Part shown: piece after piece, positions 1 through 12,045 of the stretch | Layout: each line of letters begins with the position of its first letter | Position numbering within the stretch: position 1 is the stretch's first letter | DNA from: Blasia pusilla | Taxonomy: Eukaryota > Marchantiophyta > Marchantiopsida > Blasiales | DNA: 64,000 bases | Direction: 5' to 3' | Assembly: GCA_050084515.1 (NCBI GenBank) | Contig: CM114273.1 | Location: forward strand, 17,484,001 to 17,548,000 | Translations under genes and position numbers: made by a program | Notes under the pieces: generated by a model | The model's input: the letters and a program-made list of their open reading frames with translations, nothing else | Told to the model about the DNA's origin: nothing | The model's database searches: none

Positions 1-2000
1 ACCTATTTTGGGTTCTCATCGTGGGTTTCATCTCATTTTTTTTGGGGTGGTCTAAACATGGCGACACCTCCGACACGTGTTCTCTTTTCTTAAGAAATTT
101 TGAATCTATAATATTATTTGAGGAGTGGTGTTCAAATGGGGATACTTGAATGCTCACCACATATCATTTTAAGTCTAGAATGTGAAACGCATGGCATAAC
201 TAGACATTTAGGATTACATCGGTCGTTACAATGATCATGCATCACACATCACACGGACCCTAACTACCATTGAGGAAAAAAATTTATTTGATTACTGGAG
301 TTTCTTATTCATCTTCCTCCCGCCGAACATTTTCTCGTCTAGTTTTTGTCATCCGAATTTCCAGAGGTCCGTCCTAACATTTTCCTCACTTAGTGTAACT
401 CACACGCAGTTAATGAGTGAAGCCTAGATAGGTATTTTCGAGATAGACCCCTAAGGCACCATTATTTTTTGCTACAACCAATTCGAACATTCACTAGTAT
501 TTTATTTTCAAGACCCCTAACGAACAAGGATAGGGACCCAGGATACCTGCGAAAAGAGGACCACTTCTTCTTTCCACTCTATTTTCCTTAAATACAATTT
601 TTAATCCGAACCTTAAAATCCACACCCTTTACCTCTAAATGCATCGCTTTTCCAGTGGTCTCCGCATCCCCCATAATTTAGAACCACCTCCATTTGTGGC
701 ATTTTCTCTGAGCTAAAATAATCATGAATCCGTCAGTAACCCTGGTCCGGTCTCTTTAACTGTCAGTCAGCCTTTCCTCTGCTCAGTTCAGTTTGACCTG
801 TGGCTCCAAGTTCGTGTTCGCCTCTTGAACATAACGTCGTGCGAAGGTTAAGTACGGATATTCTCTGGAGATCCTGTGTCAGTCATGCCCGGAAAGGAAA
901 GCGAGCCGAGGAGATCCAGATTCCAAACGTGCGCATAAATGATCGGGGAGATCCGGGCCAATGGCCGGGGAGAACTGGGGTTACGTGTTGAGCTGGCCGG
1001 TAACATGTCGTCAGTAACCGACCAAAAACCGAGGGTTCAGGGAGGTTGTCCTTTGTATTCGTATCTGTTTAACCGGCTGGAATGAAGAAAACTTTGAAAA
1101 TTTCCGTTCGGGTTTGTAGAGGCCGGTAATGTACCGGTTGTCACGAAAAGACTCCCCGGACCCTGATCCGGGCTTACCATAAATAGTAGCCGGTTAAGAA
1201 AATCAGAAAAGAAATAACCGTTTCATTTAAAACTGGTCGGGGAAAAAGTGGCAGGGAATGGGGAGGTTTCTGTGTATGTGGTATATGGAAGCCGGTTCGA
1301 AAGCCAATTTTACCGTTCCCGGCATGAAATACCGGCAGTGTACCGGTTCCCGTGGGAAAACTCCCCGGACCCTGGCGCCGCGCATGCGTTTCGTCGGTAC
1401 TGTGGCTTGGAGCCGCGGCTAAGATCCACCTCCAGGTTTGGAGATCCTATGCTAAAGTAACTCGCGGCTTCTCTTCGGATTTCTGGACCGGTTCGCGAGA
1501 TAAGTTAGCCATCTCTATGTATGTTCGGAAAACGGCCAAATCGGGCGGCAAAGCGGAGCTCTGTCGGACTCCGTAGTCGCTGAGCGGAGCTACGTTGGAA
1601 GCACTTATATTACCGTCCACGCCGCTCTTATATGGGGGGGACGGATTCCTACAGTACCGCAACGCTATCCCGACGCTTGTTGTGAATATTCCCCTGTCCT
1701 AAGTTTAGCGGCTTTTTAGCTCGTGGCACGTTGCAGGTCCGGAAAGGAAGGGTTTGGTGGGGGACGCCGCTCCGCCCACACCCCCCCCCTCCCGTCTTTA
1801 GCGGCTTTGAATGCTCCATTTCAACGGACCTAACTGTAGGTTTCTACGCCGGCGGTTAGTCCGACTCTTGACTGTGGCGTGGTCGAACTGGAGAGATGGC
1901 TTAGTGGGACGTGTCATTTTGGGGTTGGAGATTAATCATTTTCCGTTCATATAGGGATTCATTTTCCATCCCATGAGGAAGATTATAATTTTACCATTAA
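1..2000. other. Gene-free left flank with a GC-rich patch
   Basis: No supported gene. Bases 780-1900 are distinctly GC-richer than the surroundings and rich in CCGG/ACCGGT words. A 45-bp imperfect direct repeat containing TGTACCGGTT and CTCCCCGGACCCTG occurs at 1121-1165 and again at 1330-1374. Short overlapping reading frames here occur on both strands and look like chance products of base composition. It could be a decayed regulatory region or a repeat relic; nothing decides this. Confidence 0.5.
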
Positions 2001-3270
2001 GTAGGCGAAATGGAAATTTTTAACTTAAGAAAAAATTTCGTGTCAAGCCCCACATATGTGTACTTGTACAAGGAGATCCAAAGTGTGGGAATCTCATTCC
2101 ATCATCACAAAACGAATGAGCAATAGTAAAATCCTAGTTCAAATTTTTCGCATGCAAAAAAATGTGTGATGAAATTTTCGAAAAAAAAAGTATGCAAGTC
2201 CAAGAGGACAAATATGGGCACCACTACCGAGTAAACATTTTCTACTTTTTTAGGACGACACATACCAACCGTTAGTGTTTTTAATAATATAGATACGAGC
2301 ATATGTGGGTATTTCTTCTTCGATATTTGAACTTCTTTCCTCACTCCCAAACGGTGTGAACAAAATGTTATATCATTTTCTATTTTCATGGAAGAATATA
2401 GATATATAATCAACAAATCCTACGAAAAAGTTGTGTACATGTCATGATGGTCTCTCAATTCTATACTCTCTTACATCTAAACTACTTTTTAAATATAATT
2501 AGGTAGAATTTAGTTGAAACCAACATATTCAAATTGGGAGAAAATGAAGTAAGTCAACTACGCATGTAGAAGAAAACTTTTCTATACGCTCTCCAAGATA
2601 TCACTGTTCAAATTATTGCCAAAGGGTATCTCTAAACGTATTTGTCACAAGTTCAAAAGAAGGACTGCAAGAGATAATAATGCTTATGTAGGGGTAGTAT
2701 ACAACACATTTGTTCGTTGTTTATGTTGCAAAATATTTCCTTGCTTCACGGATGACACATGTAAGGCATTGGAAGCTATGGAAAAATAAAGAATGTGTCA
2801 TTCCTAATAGTCTGAATTATTATTTTTCTCTTGTCTTATGGAGTACTCGTTAAGAGATAGAGGTAAGGTGTCATTCCAAAGACAAATATTTTCACAAACT
2901 CATTGTAATCTCTTTAAACTCATGCTTATCAAGGTATCATCAAATTTTTTTTTCCTTGAGTTGTGACACAATAAATCTTCTAACACTAGCATGAGATAAT
3001 GACTTGTGCTTGGTTCTCTCCTCTTTATAAACATCCATGTTTTTTAGGACTCAACAAAAGATGTTATGTCATAATCTAAAAAGTTTTTTTGGGATTTTTT
3101 TTATCGTATGAGAGTTTTGGTTTAACTTTATTTTTCTTAAGTTAGATGAGTAGGAAGGGAAATAGTTCTAGTGAAATAGGGAATCATGTTAGCTTAGTTT
3201 AAGTTCAAATGAAATTTAAGGTTCCCTAAAATCATTTGTGATTATCATGGATTATGCTACTATATATTAT
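2001..3270. other. AT-rich sequence without a recognisable gene
   Basis: AT-rich with many short homopolymer runs and stops in all frames. I see no conserved protein motif, RNA gene or clear repeat here. Confidence 0.5.
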
Positions 3271-3564
3271 CAAGGTTGCACGTGGACAAGATATGTGTCC
3301 GCGGAGTTTTCCATGTCGGTAGACTTACGTTGGTCCTATGGAGGGACTTGTCCATGTAGGACCCACCTTCCCCTTCATTCTCATTCCCCCCGCTTGCTTA
3401 CATATTCGGTATTTTCTCGTTTCTTCCTCCCTTCCTTCTTGTTGTCCCATCCAACCATTCCTTACTTTCCATCATGAACTATAAGTGTGGTCTCCACCTC
3501 TTACAATCCAAGTTTATGACATGTCCATTTTAGGGACGAACTTGTCATTTTTTGTGCAACCATG
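3271..3564. mobile_element. Short TIR element, hAT-like (non-autonomous)
   Basis: The left end reads CAAGGTTGCACGTGGACAAG and the right end, on the opposite strand, starts CATGGTTGCAC and also runs into a GACAAG word. This gives imperfect terminal inverted repeats around a non-coding core of about 290 bp. The flanking 8-mers (TATATTAT and AGTATTAT) agree at six of eight bases, as expected of a decayed 8-bp target duplication of hAT elements. The same terminal word recurs at 45414 and 57810. The inner sequence also resembles the reverse complement of 45.2-45.4 kb. Family assignment is inference. Confidence 0.45.
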
Positions 3565-4019
3565 AGTATTATAATATTTTTTATTTCTCATTATTTCATA
3601 AAATATCATAATGATATTTGATATAAACTTTCATATCATATCCATTGGGAATTTCTTTTTGAAATTATCATAGCATAGTAGTAGGAAAAATACTTTTATT
3701 ATACGAATGATCATTAATGTATATTTTCTCAACATATAATTCAATGTACATTAATAATTCATATTTTTTCTAGCATCCCTCTCTATCCTACTTGAGCAAA
3801 GGTAGTCCATTAGAATTAGAAGTATTACAACATGATATCTATTTTTTTAAGCCATGTTAATTTACATTAAAAAGAGTTAAATATTAAGAGTTATCTGGAA
3901 CCAAATTTCAAATATACATTGGATTCTACGTTAGATCACTAGTGCATCATGATATCATGTGATATCCAAAGAGGTTACTTAAACAATGCGTTCATTATAG
4001 AAGAATATTTTCCTATCAT
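3565..4019. other. AT-rich sequence between elements
   Basis: No gene or motif recognised. It separates the short TIR element from the 3' tail of retroelement copy 1. Confidence 0.4.
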
Positions 4020-4104
4020 TGAGATTCAATTTCTCCTCATTAGTGTTGTGCGCATACACATCGCTACACAACATACATCGTTGTCATCATGCATACACAC
4101 AAAC

Positions 4105-4262
4105 ACACACATCCATTGTCCCCGAGGAACCTAGTGAGAGGTGGCGTCAAAGATGCCATATGTCATCCTCTCGAACACCTATCACAAACTAGCATAGTAG
4201 TTGCACCACGGGCGGAACCACACAATATACATCGTAAGCCTCTAGGAACTACTACTAAGCTC
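4105..4262 (-). pseudogene. PHD finger at the C-terminus of retroelement copy 1
   Basis: The minus strand encodes a CILCGSARGATTMLVCDRC segment, then a stop where copy 3 has Trp, then HM and an LTP block. This corresponds to the first half and the His of a C4HC3 PHD finger. The second half is frame-damaged. It follows directly on the integrase C-terminal region (KDHVCNCAPYH), exactly as in copy 3. PHD fingers commonly bind histone H3 tails; for this element such a role, for example in choosing integration sites, is inference. Confidence 0.65.
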
Positions 4263-5345
4263 GGATCAAGTGTACCGTCAATGTTTAGAATGTGATATGG
4301 CGCACAGTTACACACATGGTCCTTCCAAACCATATCATTGTGTTCCTCCAATAAGAGAACATCAGATGGCAGAATCTCACGCACTCTCAAGATGGTGCAA
4401 TCACATCCAACGTCGTGGGTGCCGTCTATTGCAAGTAGACATAGTCTCCCTCATGAAACCTCAAGATAGTAGATTGATAACCACCCCTCCGAATAGTCGC
4501 ATACCTCAATTTATCCCAATGTTGTGCAATCATCAAGTTCTCAAATGTCATGGGCATCACTCTCTGAAACAACTTAGCCCTCTGAGAACATGCTCCCATC
4601 CATACATCACAATCATCAAGGTTCAACATCTCACCAACATCTCGACAAATGGCCGTAGGTAAATCTGGCTCTCGGCCATAAAGTAGCAAGTACGGTGAGA
4701 AAGACGTTAAGGATGTCTGCATACTGAATGTATATCCCATCGCCAACCACGGCAACTGGAGGTCCCAATCTCCTAGGTGACCTCTCTACAAGCCATACTT
4801 GCGTAATCCTCTCTTCACCATCTACACAACCCTCTCCGCTAGTCCATCCGCCCCAGGATGATCTCGCAAAGTGGTACGGGGGTCGATCAATGCCTAATCA
4901 CACAAGGCCTGAAACTCCCCGCGAAACTCCGTACCCTGGCTGTCAACACCTCAGCTGGTGCGCCATAATAACTCAGCACTCGATCTAGGAAGGCATATGC
5001 TACTCCCTCACTCGCTTTGTCAGGCAGTGCAACCAACTCTATCCACTTTGAGAAGTGCTCGACCATCACCAACACATAACGATTATGGCGCTTCGTCAAA
5101 GGCAACAGTTCTGAAAAATTCAAACTCCATATATAACCTAAACTCATGATCAAAAGTGGATGCAACTATGGAGTCGGAGCATTGAACGATGTCCTGACCT
5201 GATCACAAACCATGCACCTAGCAACTTCTGAACGTGAGTCTGTATGCCTCGCCACCAAAATTGTATCTGGAGCAAGCTATATGTCCGCTTCCCTCCAAAA
5301 TAACCCAAATCCTCATGGGCATGACGCACCAAACGTGATCTCTAT
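4263..5345 (-). pseudogene. Integrase region of retroelement copy 1
   Basis: From high to low coordinates come an N-terminal zinc-binding region (VRHAHEDLGYFGGKRTYSLL), the catalytic core and a C-terminal region. The core includes KRHNRYVLVMVEHFSKWIEL and a YYGAPAEVL block before the second Asp region. The C-terminal region includes FSPYLLLYGREPDLP. These match the Ty3/gypsy integrase pattern and align with copy 3. Frames change at least twice and the second catalytic Asp region is damaged. The segment between RNase H and integrase (5342-5728) is a poorly conserved linker. Confidence 0.75.
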
Positions 5346-5789
5346 GAAGGATGAGGCACTACACGTACTCTCCCATCCTCCCACACTCGCAATACATGTG
5401 TCCCCTCCCACCAAAACCTTCTAGCTCGCTGTAGGATCCGATCCCGCTCTCTAGCACCCACTATGCTCGCAATGCTACCAGTATGCAGGTATTCCAAGAC
5501 CACTCTATCATTGTGAATATCTCGGCCACTTGTCGTCTCCTCACCGGCCTCCGCATCTAAGGACTCTCCATCAGACCTCGCAATCGAAGTCTTAGCAATT
5601 AGGCTCTCCATAGCCAACAAGCCCAAACAGGCTGATGCGTTCCATCTTGGCACCAACTCCTCATCATTCTCTCCATGCCAACAAGCTCCAGTCGCATCTC
5701 GCTGACTCGAGCATGGATTATGGCTCAACCCATCTGCATCTTGGTTGAGCGTCCCTGCCTCCTAGGTGTATGCACCACTTGAAGTCATA

Positions 5790-7130
5790 TTCCTACGACA
5801 AAAGAGCCCATCTCGCAAGCTTCCCTTTAATCTTGTCACACTCCATCAACCACTTAAGTGGCTGATGATCAATAATGATGGTAAAGGGGCTGCCGAATAG
5901 ATAACACCTGAAATGCACGACAACCCACACTGCAACCAAGCACTCATCCTCATACAAGCTATACTCTGCCTCTGCAGCGTTGCTCGAGCGACTAGCATAA
6001 GCCACCACAAACTCTCTACCCTCATTGTCATGCTGGTTGAGCACGGCTCCAAGCCCCAACATGCTCCAATCGGTATGCAGCTAGAAAGGACGCCCCCTGA
6101 TCGTCTCCTCAATATGGGCGTGGATGTCAATCTATCCTTGAGCAACTGAAATGCTCTCTTTTGCTTATCCCCCCAATGCCACTCCTGATCCATCTTGGTC
6201 AGCAAGGTCAATAGCTTCGCAATCAAACTGAAACACTTAACGTATCGTCGATAGAAGTTTGCCAATCCCATGAATGCACGAACTCTACTCACATCTGTAG
6301 GGCGTGGAATGCGTGAAATAGCCTCTACCTTCATCTGCTGCACACCAAGGCCCCCCCCTGGGTATATCGTATGACCCACGTACTCAATCTGGTCGTAGTA
6401 GAACTTGCACTTGCCTAGATGTAGCTTCAGCCCATGTAATTGCAATCGTCAAAACACCTCCTCTAGATGTCGCTCATGCTTCTCAACCGTGGCGCTAAAG
6501 ACTACGATGTCATAAATATAACACCTAGTAAAATCCAGACCTGCCAAGATCCTATCCATCACCCTCTGAAACTCAGTCGAGGCGTTCTTTAACCCAAATG
6601 GTAAGAATCGCCACTGGTATAAGCAATCCTTGAGGATTGATGCCCCAAAATCCAGTCTTCTGCCTATCCTCCAATTTGATAGGCAGTTGATGATATTCGG
6701 CTGGAAGATCGAACAAACTAAAGACCTTTGCATGCCCAATAGCATCAAAGATCTCCTCAGGGGTGGACAAGGCATTCCTATTGGACTTTGTCTGCCGATT
6801 GATAGGTCGGTAATCTTCACACATCCGCCTATCCGTCCACTTTCCATGCACATCCTTCTTGGCGGGCATGATAGTGGCGGATGTATACTCTCCATGCGAC
6901 ATCTCCACTAGTCCTGCTCCAACCAAGTCCTGGCTCCTATTTTGAATCAGAGCACTCTCCATGTCATTATACCTGTAGGGTCGTTGGAAGGTTGGCGTGT
7001 CACTCGACAACTCAATGCGGATCCGTGGACCTTCAGCGTATCCATATCATGCATGCTAACTGCACAACAACTCCTATAACTCCTAAGGAACTGATGTATC
7101 TGGCGTTGTTCCCCTCCTGTCAACTTAAGG
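5790..7130 (-). pseudogene. Reverse transcriptase and RNase H of retroelement copy 1
   Basis: The RT starts near 7130 (KLTGGEQRQIHQFLRSYRSC). It shows MPAKKDVHGKWTDRRMCEDY, the FDLPAEYHQLPI block, FLPFGLKNA and a catalytic box reading YIYD, where copy 3 has YIDD. The next block includes RAFMGLANFYRRYVKCFS. RNase H follows with VVAYASRSSNAAEAEYSLYE and DHQPLKWLM. Frameshifts separate the blocks and the YxDD motif has lost one Asp, so the enzyme cannot be active. Copy 1 keeps the segment between RAFMG and RNase H that copy 3 has lost. Confidence 0.85.
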
Positions 7131-7479
7131 CCCATATCTGGCTCCCAAGTCTACATCGTGACTACAGTAGGACTCTTCGGTGCAGATGTCGGTGGTTGCT
7201 ATGGTGCAATCCCATCTGGAACAATAGAAATCAACTACTCCCCTACAACCAATTGCAAACTCTGATCTCCTCCACGTGCAATACCCATAACCACGCTCGA
7301 TGTTGTGGCTATCATCTCCTGACGTACCTGCAAAACATCCCACGGAGTCCAAGGGTGTCTCTCCCGATTACCCTTGGTGTGTCGATCTCCTCGGGACTCG
7401 CCCCCAGCCATTACCTCAACCGTCTCGATAGGCATGGGGCTCACCAACACAATAACTGTGATTTGTCCCAACCTCAAAC

Positions 7480-8460
7480 AACGCTCCTCGGCTACTCCTG
7501 AGCTGAAAATCCATGTCAAGTAGTTCAAGTCCATGGCCTAACCCAAGACATGACGCCGTGATGCCTCTAATAGTGACGGTATTGCCGTTACTCCTGTGGG
7601 GAATCCCAGCGCTCGCTCTTGCTCATTGGCGTTGGGCTCCACCAATCGATGTACCTGGTCATCCCAAACCAAGCCAAGTCCGGCCTCTTTGAATGCATAC
7701 GAAGTGGAAAAACTCACCAATGTGGAGAAGGCTGCCCGTGGCATGCCAATCCTACTGACCACAATCAATGGAGGTTGATCATCGTGTTGAATTGCATGTG
7801 ATCGGACTTGGATCGAGAATAGGATCCACCAAAAAATTGGAGGGGCGCTCCACTCTCGCATATGCCCTCCGCAAAACCTCATGTGGCACCAAGTTGGTCC
7901 ACCAAAGATGCGAGCAATGTGCTCGTGAACTTACACTTGCTGCATCCAACACACTGCCAAGTCGATCCATGCGTGCACTTGATGTGCACTCGTCACCACG
8001 CCGGACCTCGAATCGCCCAAAATCGGCACATTCTCCATAATGTATGTTGGAGAACGAGATTGATCCTCCTATAAATGTTGCGAGATCCGCATCATCTCCC
8101 AAAATGACCTGGAACGAGAGTCAGCTAGTACGGTACCCCGTCCAACAATCGACTGGCCCTAACACGGCCAACTAACAATGACCAAGTCTATGGTCCCTAC
8201 CCCTCCAAGTCTTACGTCCCCAACAATGAAATGTCCCTCAGTAGGAAACTTTGGTACCCCTGGATGGTGGACGCAGACAACAAGTCACCAAATTAGAGGC
8301 GTAATTGCACCACATGGTGAAGTGAAGTGCACCTCGCAACATCATCAACCTCAACGTACATGTAATGTTGCACACACACTCCTACTTGCAAAATAACAAC
8401 TAAGCTAGTGTTGATCCCCCTAAAGAGATCCAACACGCAAAAAACCCTCCTCTAGGATGC
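7480..8460 (-). pseudogene. C5-cytosine DNA methyltransferase domain in retroelement copy 1
   Basis: The domain lies between protease and RT. Motif I (LDLFRGI, normally DLFGGI) is at about 8412-8436. The catalytic PC box is at about 8155-8172 but reads PC-stop, with TAG where copy 2 has CAG. A YIMENVPILG motif VI block follows in another frame. Then come LWWTNLVPHEVLRRAY (7779-8102), an LVEPNANEQERALGFPTGVT block and RRHVLG. The last is followed by MDLNYLTWIF, matching the motif IX-X end of DNMT3-type enzymes. The linear I-IV-VI-VIII-IX-X order fits a standard rather than a rearranged (DRM) methyltransferase. It is broken by stops and shifts. Confidence 0.75.
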
Positions 8461-9690
8461 ACTACACAATCGGGTTGGTGTCCAAAGGGATCATAGTTGC
8501 ACCCACGGCTACCTTGGTTCCCTCTGACCCGACACGCTCTAGTGCAAACGTTTGCTCCACGCGGTCTGCACATGCTTAGTGGCTAAGTGTCGAAGCTCCT
8601 CAATCGAGCCCCAAAGCGACACCTCTCCTCCATGGAATGATGCGGCTACCATAGAAATATCAGGAACGGGTGTGTCCTCTGCATAGAAATATCAGGAACG
8701 GGTGTGTCCTCTGCATGGACATGTCCCTCAATCAAATCACTAGGCCAAGTGATGGCATTGCTAAATGCTGCTAAGGTCGCCATCTTGCCTGGCCGTCGCT
8801 TGATCACTCCACCAATGAATCGAACGGGTAATGAGCTAAGGCACCCATCACCTGACTGCCATCCTGGTGTGTAGGACATTGACTCCTCCCAATAATCCAG
8901 GGAAAACCCCATCGGGTACAATATTGCTCCACCAACCAAGACGTCGTAGGACTCTGCATCGGTCACTATCGCCTTGGCTCGTACCACGAACTCGTCTGTA
9001 GGATGTCTTGGACAAATCCTCACTATGACCTCCTGTCAGGTGAAAAACTGTGTGGTGCTTGCTCCACCCAAGGATTTCTGTATCTTGAATGGACAACGCT
9101 CCACATCGGCTCTCGTCAAGCCCAATCCTTTGAATGTTGGGGTTGCGCTCCCGAATCCCATAGAACACACTACGGACTAAAAAATCTACCTCCTGGACTC
9201 ACCAACTAGAAGGCCTCTCCCTGGATATCCAGCAACACAACACCAAGAGAAGCCATGGCACGCTCTATCATGGGTCTAGCGGGCATCTCCGCCATCCTAG
9301 CTACTGTAGCCTGCCATGAATCTGACGTGGACAACCTGAGCATAAGCTCCAAGGGCAGGTCCATCACCTCCTCTGTAATCACCTTTGAACGTGATGTAGG
9401 AACAACATCTCCACGCTCACATAGCGTAGCTGCCAGTCGAAAGACCTCGGCGGGCATACCTCCCAACGTCATAACATCGGAAGCAGAAAATAAAGGAGCG
9501 CGATACACATCCGTGGCCGCCCCCAACAATGTACTCGACACATGCTCTTCTTGAGCATCAGCAATAGGATTCATCGCACTCGCTTCTCCCATCGCCCTCC
9601 ATGCTTGTACACCACCAACATAAGCAACTCTCCGGGAACTCTGATTAGGACCCATGGATGGGGTCCCCATTGCCTTGGACAACGTGAAAG
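8461..9690 (-). pseudogene. Protease and flanking linkers of retroelement copy 1
   Basis: An aspartic protease active-site block (VLWDSGAQP) is readable near 9140-9175. It is followed in another frame by AESYDVLVGGAILYPMGF and a TPGWQSGDG block (8646-9023), both conserved in copies 2 and 3. Upstream (9206-9682) is a linker with SASDVMTLGGMPAEVFRLAA, equivalent to the pre-protease linker of the other copies. A 32-bp tandem duplication at 8651-8714 disrupts the segment after the protease. Confidence 0.6.
8651..8714. repeat. 32-bp tandem duplication inside copy 1
   Basis: Two near-perfect copies of a 32-bp unit beginning ATAGAAATATCAGGAACGGG follow one another (8651 and 8683). The duplication adds a length that is not a multiple of three, so it also shifts the frame. 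It looks like a replication-slippage or repair scar in a dead element. Confidence 0.85.
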
Positions 9691-9699
9691 ATTGAGGAA

Positions 9700-11150
9700 G
9701 CCTGATCTATTTCCTGGTTTCCCCTCAATGTGGATCCAACTCTATGGCTGCTCCACACGTAACAATTGTAGTGGCCTCCATCTCGGCAACGCTGCACATC
9801 CAATCAGGATCCTCCATATCTCTGGCTGCTCCATATGACGTCGATGCCACTCATCCGACATCGGGTAGCCTCAATGCCATAGCGGCAATCTGCTGTTGTA
9901 GCTGTTATATGTGAGCAGCCATCCCAACCTTACACCTTACGTCTCCCTCAATGCATCTAGGTGGTGTAACTCTACTTCCTCCACCGAAAACTCCACCACC
10001 CGCGGGCAACTCCAACTCTTCGTCTCCCAACGGGACCATCTGGTGCACGACCTCTAGGCCCATCCGGACCGGAAACTTGCTCTGGTGCCCTCTTTGGCCT
10101 TTGGTTCGGACGTAACTCAAGGTGTAGGCTGAAACACCTGGCGCATGTATGACCATACCTCTAACAATAGTCACACTAATATCCTCTTGGTGCAGCACCA
10201 TCTCCTCCTCCATGGTGAGGTACACGTCCATATTACTGACGAGAGCAATCACGCTGGTAATGGGCTCCACCACATGCCCAACAAATAATTGTAGGGGGCT
10301 GCTGTCGAGCCGCATATGAAGGCGCATGTCTCTATGGCATGGCCTCCTTGTATCCTCCCTGAGCTCGTGGTGCCACAATTGACCTATCTCGGAATCCACG
10401 TTGCTGCATTGGTGGTGTACGCAACCGTGACTGCTCTCGCCTAGAATCCATGATGGCTACGCTCTTCTCTGCCATGTTGCGCTCAATGTTCTCGGCGGTC
10501 CTAAAAACATCTCTCAACGTAGGTGAGGTGTTTGTAAGAAGCATCCCTTCTCGCACCCGTGTCCGCAGGGTTCAATCCAATATTACGTACCATGACTGGA
10601 TAGCCTGGGACTTTGCCACCCTCTGAGTGATGTTAATCAACCGACGCAAGCAAGTGTAGGCCTCGCGCAAACTCTCACTCGGGCGCCTCTGGAAGTCATG
10701 GATGCTCCGCAACATCTCCGTCCATACCCCCTGGTCCGCAACTCAACAAGAAACTCAACTACGGGGTTGAACTTGGGACAACCCCACTAGACGGCGCAAC
10801 TGCTCCAGTGTGAGTTACTCCTCCTATAACATCATTGGTGGAAAAGTAAGTACCCTCTCCTGACTCCTCCTCCTCATCTGGGAACGGCTCCGTCCATGAC
10901 ACATAGGGTGAGTCATAGTAGAGTCGCCATGCCTCAATCTCCTAGGCATATCTATGGGAGAACTCATGGTAATCGTCCATGGGCGCCCCCTCCAAATGCT
11001 AGAACATACCGTTCCATGTTATGAACGGGTTGAACTCTCGGGAGTTCCTAGCTCACTGTGAGTCACACCAACTCTTAACTGCCACAATGAAGTCGTGCAA
11101 CTTTATCGTGCCTATAGCATCCAAAAACCTACGCGGTCCTCTACCCCGGT
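9700..11150 (-). pseudogene. gag with two CCHC zinc knuckles, retroelement copy 1
   Basis: Reading down from 11150, gag shows HLEGAPMDDYHEF, equivalent to HLEGPPMDDYHEF of copy 3, then capsid-like sequence broken by stops. Two zinc knuckles lie within about 10130-10285: CWACGGAHYQRDC (CX2CX3HX4C) and CDYC...GHTCARC, with stops within or beside them. Knuckles bind the genomic RNA during packaging in this class. As in copy 3, a TAG precedes HLEG, so the two copies share a stop at the same place. Confidence 0.7.
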
Positions 11151-11154
11151 GAGT

Positions 11155-12045
11155 TGTACTTGGAATTGTTTTGTGAAATTCACGAGAAATTTTTGCAACT
11201 TGGATTGATACATGGAGTTGTGGCTATTTTATATCAATTTCTTGCTTCTTACCCACACTTGTGCACTTCATGTGCAGGAAGTATGAATTGGAGAATCCAC
11301 ACATCACCTTTGAGGATTGGGTTCACAAAGCAATGCTTTGAGAGGCTAAGGAAAAATCTTTGGATATTGACCCAGTGACATTTGCGTTGTCTATACCCCC
11401 TCAACCTAAGGTGCTTTCATACAAGAGTATGAAAGCATATGGGAATCATTATAGGGTAGAAGGGAAGGGTGAAATCAATACGCTCAACACTTTTGACAGT
11501 GGTATTGGCACCATATTTGTGGACGAGCGCCAGACTCAAACCAACTCAATCTTTAGCTATGTTGGCACTCTCATAGATATCTTGGCATTTGACTATGGTA
11601 TCGCAAATTAGATGATTGTCATAATGAGAGGAATGTGGGTTAGGGAATCTCATCAGAATCTATGAGATGAGATAAGGAAGGTTTTCTATTAGCTAATCTA
11701 AAGTCATGTGAATCACCATCATACCAGCGCGCCCTTTGTTTTTCCTTCTCAAGTTGAGCAAGTTTTTTTTGGAGATGCTAGTGAAGGAAGTGGGTGGAAA
11801 GTGGCGCTTCAAAAAGAAGCTAGGGCACACCGAGTATTTGCAAAAGAGATTGATGTGAATTATGGGGATAATGAAAGCTATAGTGGTCTTGAGGCTCCTA
11901 TGCACTTGCCTAATAGATTGACAATAGTGAATTCTCTTGGAGCTATAGAGCTAATTGACCAGCAAATGGCCATAGCACGTAGAGACTTTGACAATGTAGA
12001 TGTTGCAGATGTATGTTCACAAATTGGCTTATCGAGTGAAGAGTC
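11155..12045 (+). mobile_element. CACTA (En/Spm) transposon fragment with DUF4216-like region
   Basis: The plus strand reads FEDWVHKAM, then VLSYKSMKAYGNHYRVEGKG, a DSGIGTIFVDERQTQ block, a VGTLIDILAFDY block, and after a short frame break PFVFPSQVEQVFFGDAS with GWKVALQKEARAHRVF. This is the layout of the DUF4216 region found at the C-terminal end of plant CACTA transposase proteins: NSG-like block, YG-L-DIIELDY-like block and the PFILASQAQQVFY-like block. Only this piece remains, with no transposase core and no CACTA ends seen. It lies between copies 1 and 2 of the retroelement. Confidence 0.7.

Larger units (their letters stand above)
4020..11150 (-). mobile_element. Ty3/gypsy-type retroelement copy 1 (gag-PR-DNA methyltransferase-RT-RH-IN-PHD), degenerate
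   Basis: Reading the minus strand from 11150 down, the segments come in this order: gag with two CCHC knuckles, protease, C5-DNA methyltransferase, reverse transcriptase, RNase H, integrase and a PHD finger. Gag-PR-(extra)-RT-RH-IN is the Ty3/gypsy order. The reading frame is broken many times by stops and indels, so this copy is dead. Beyond the PHD finger, at 4020-4100, the tail resembles the tail of copy 3 at 22.2 kb (shared GATGTATGTTGT word). No paired LTRs could be recognised. The gag end abuts a CACTA fragment near 11150, so the 5' part is lost or displaced. Confidence 0.85.
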
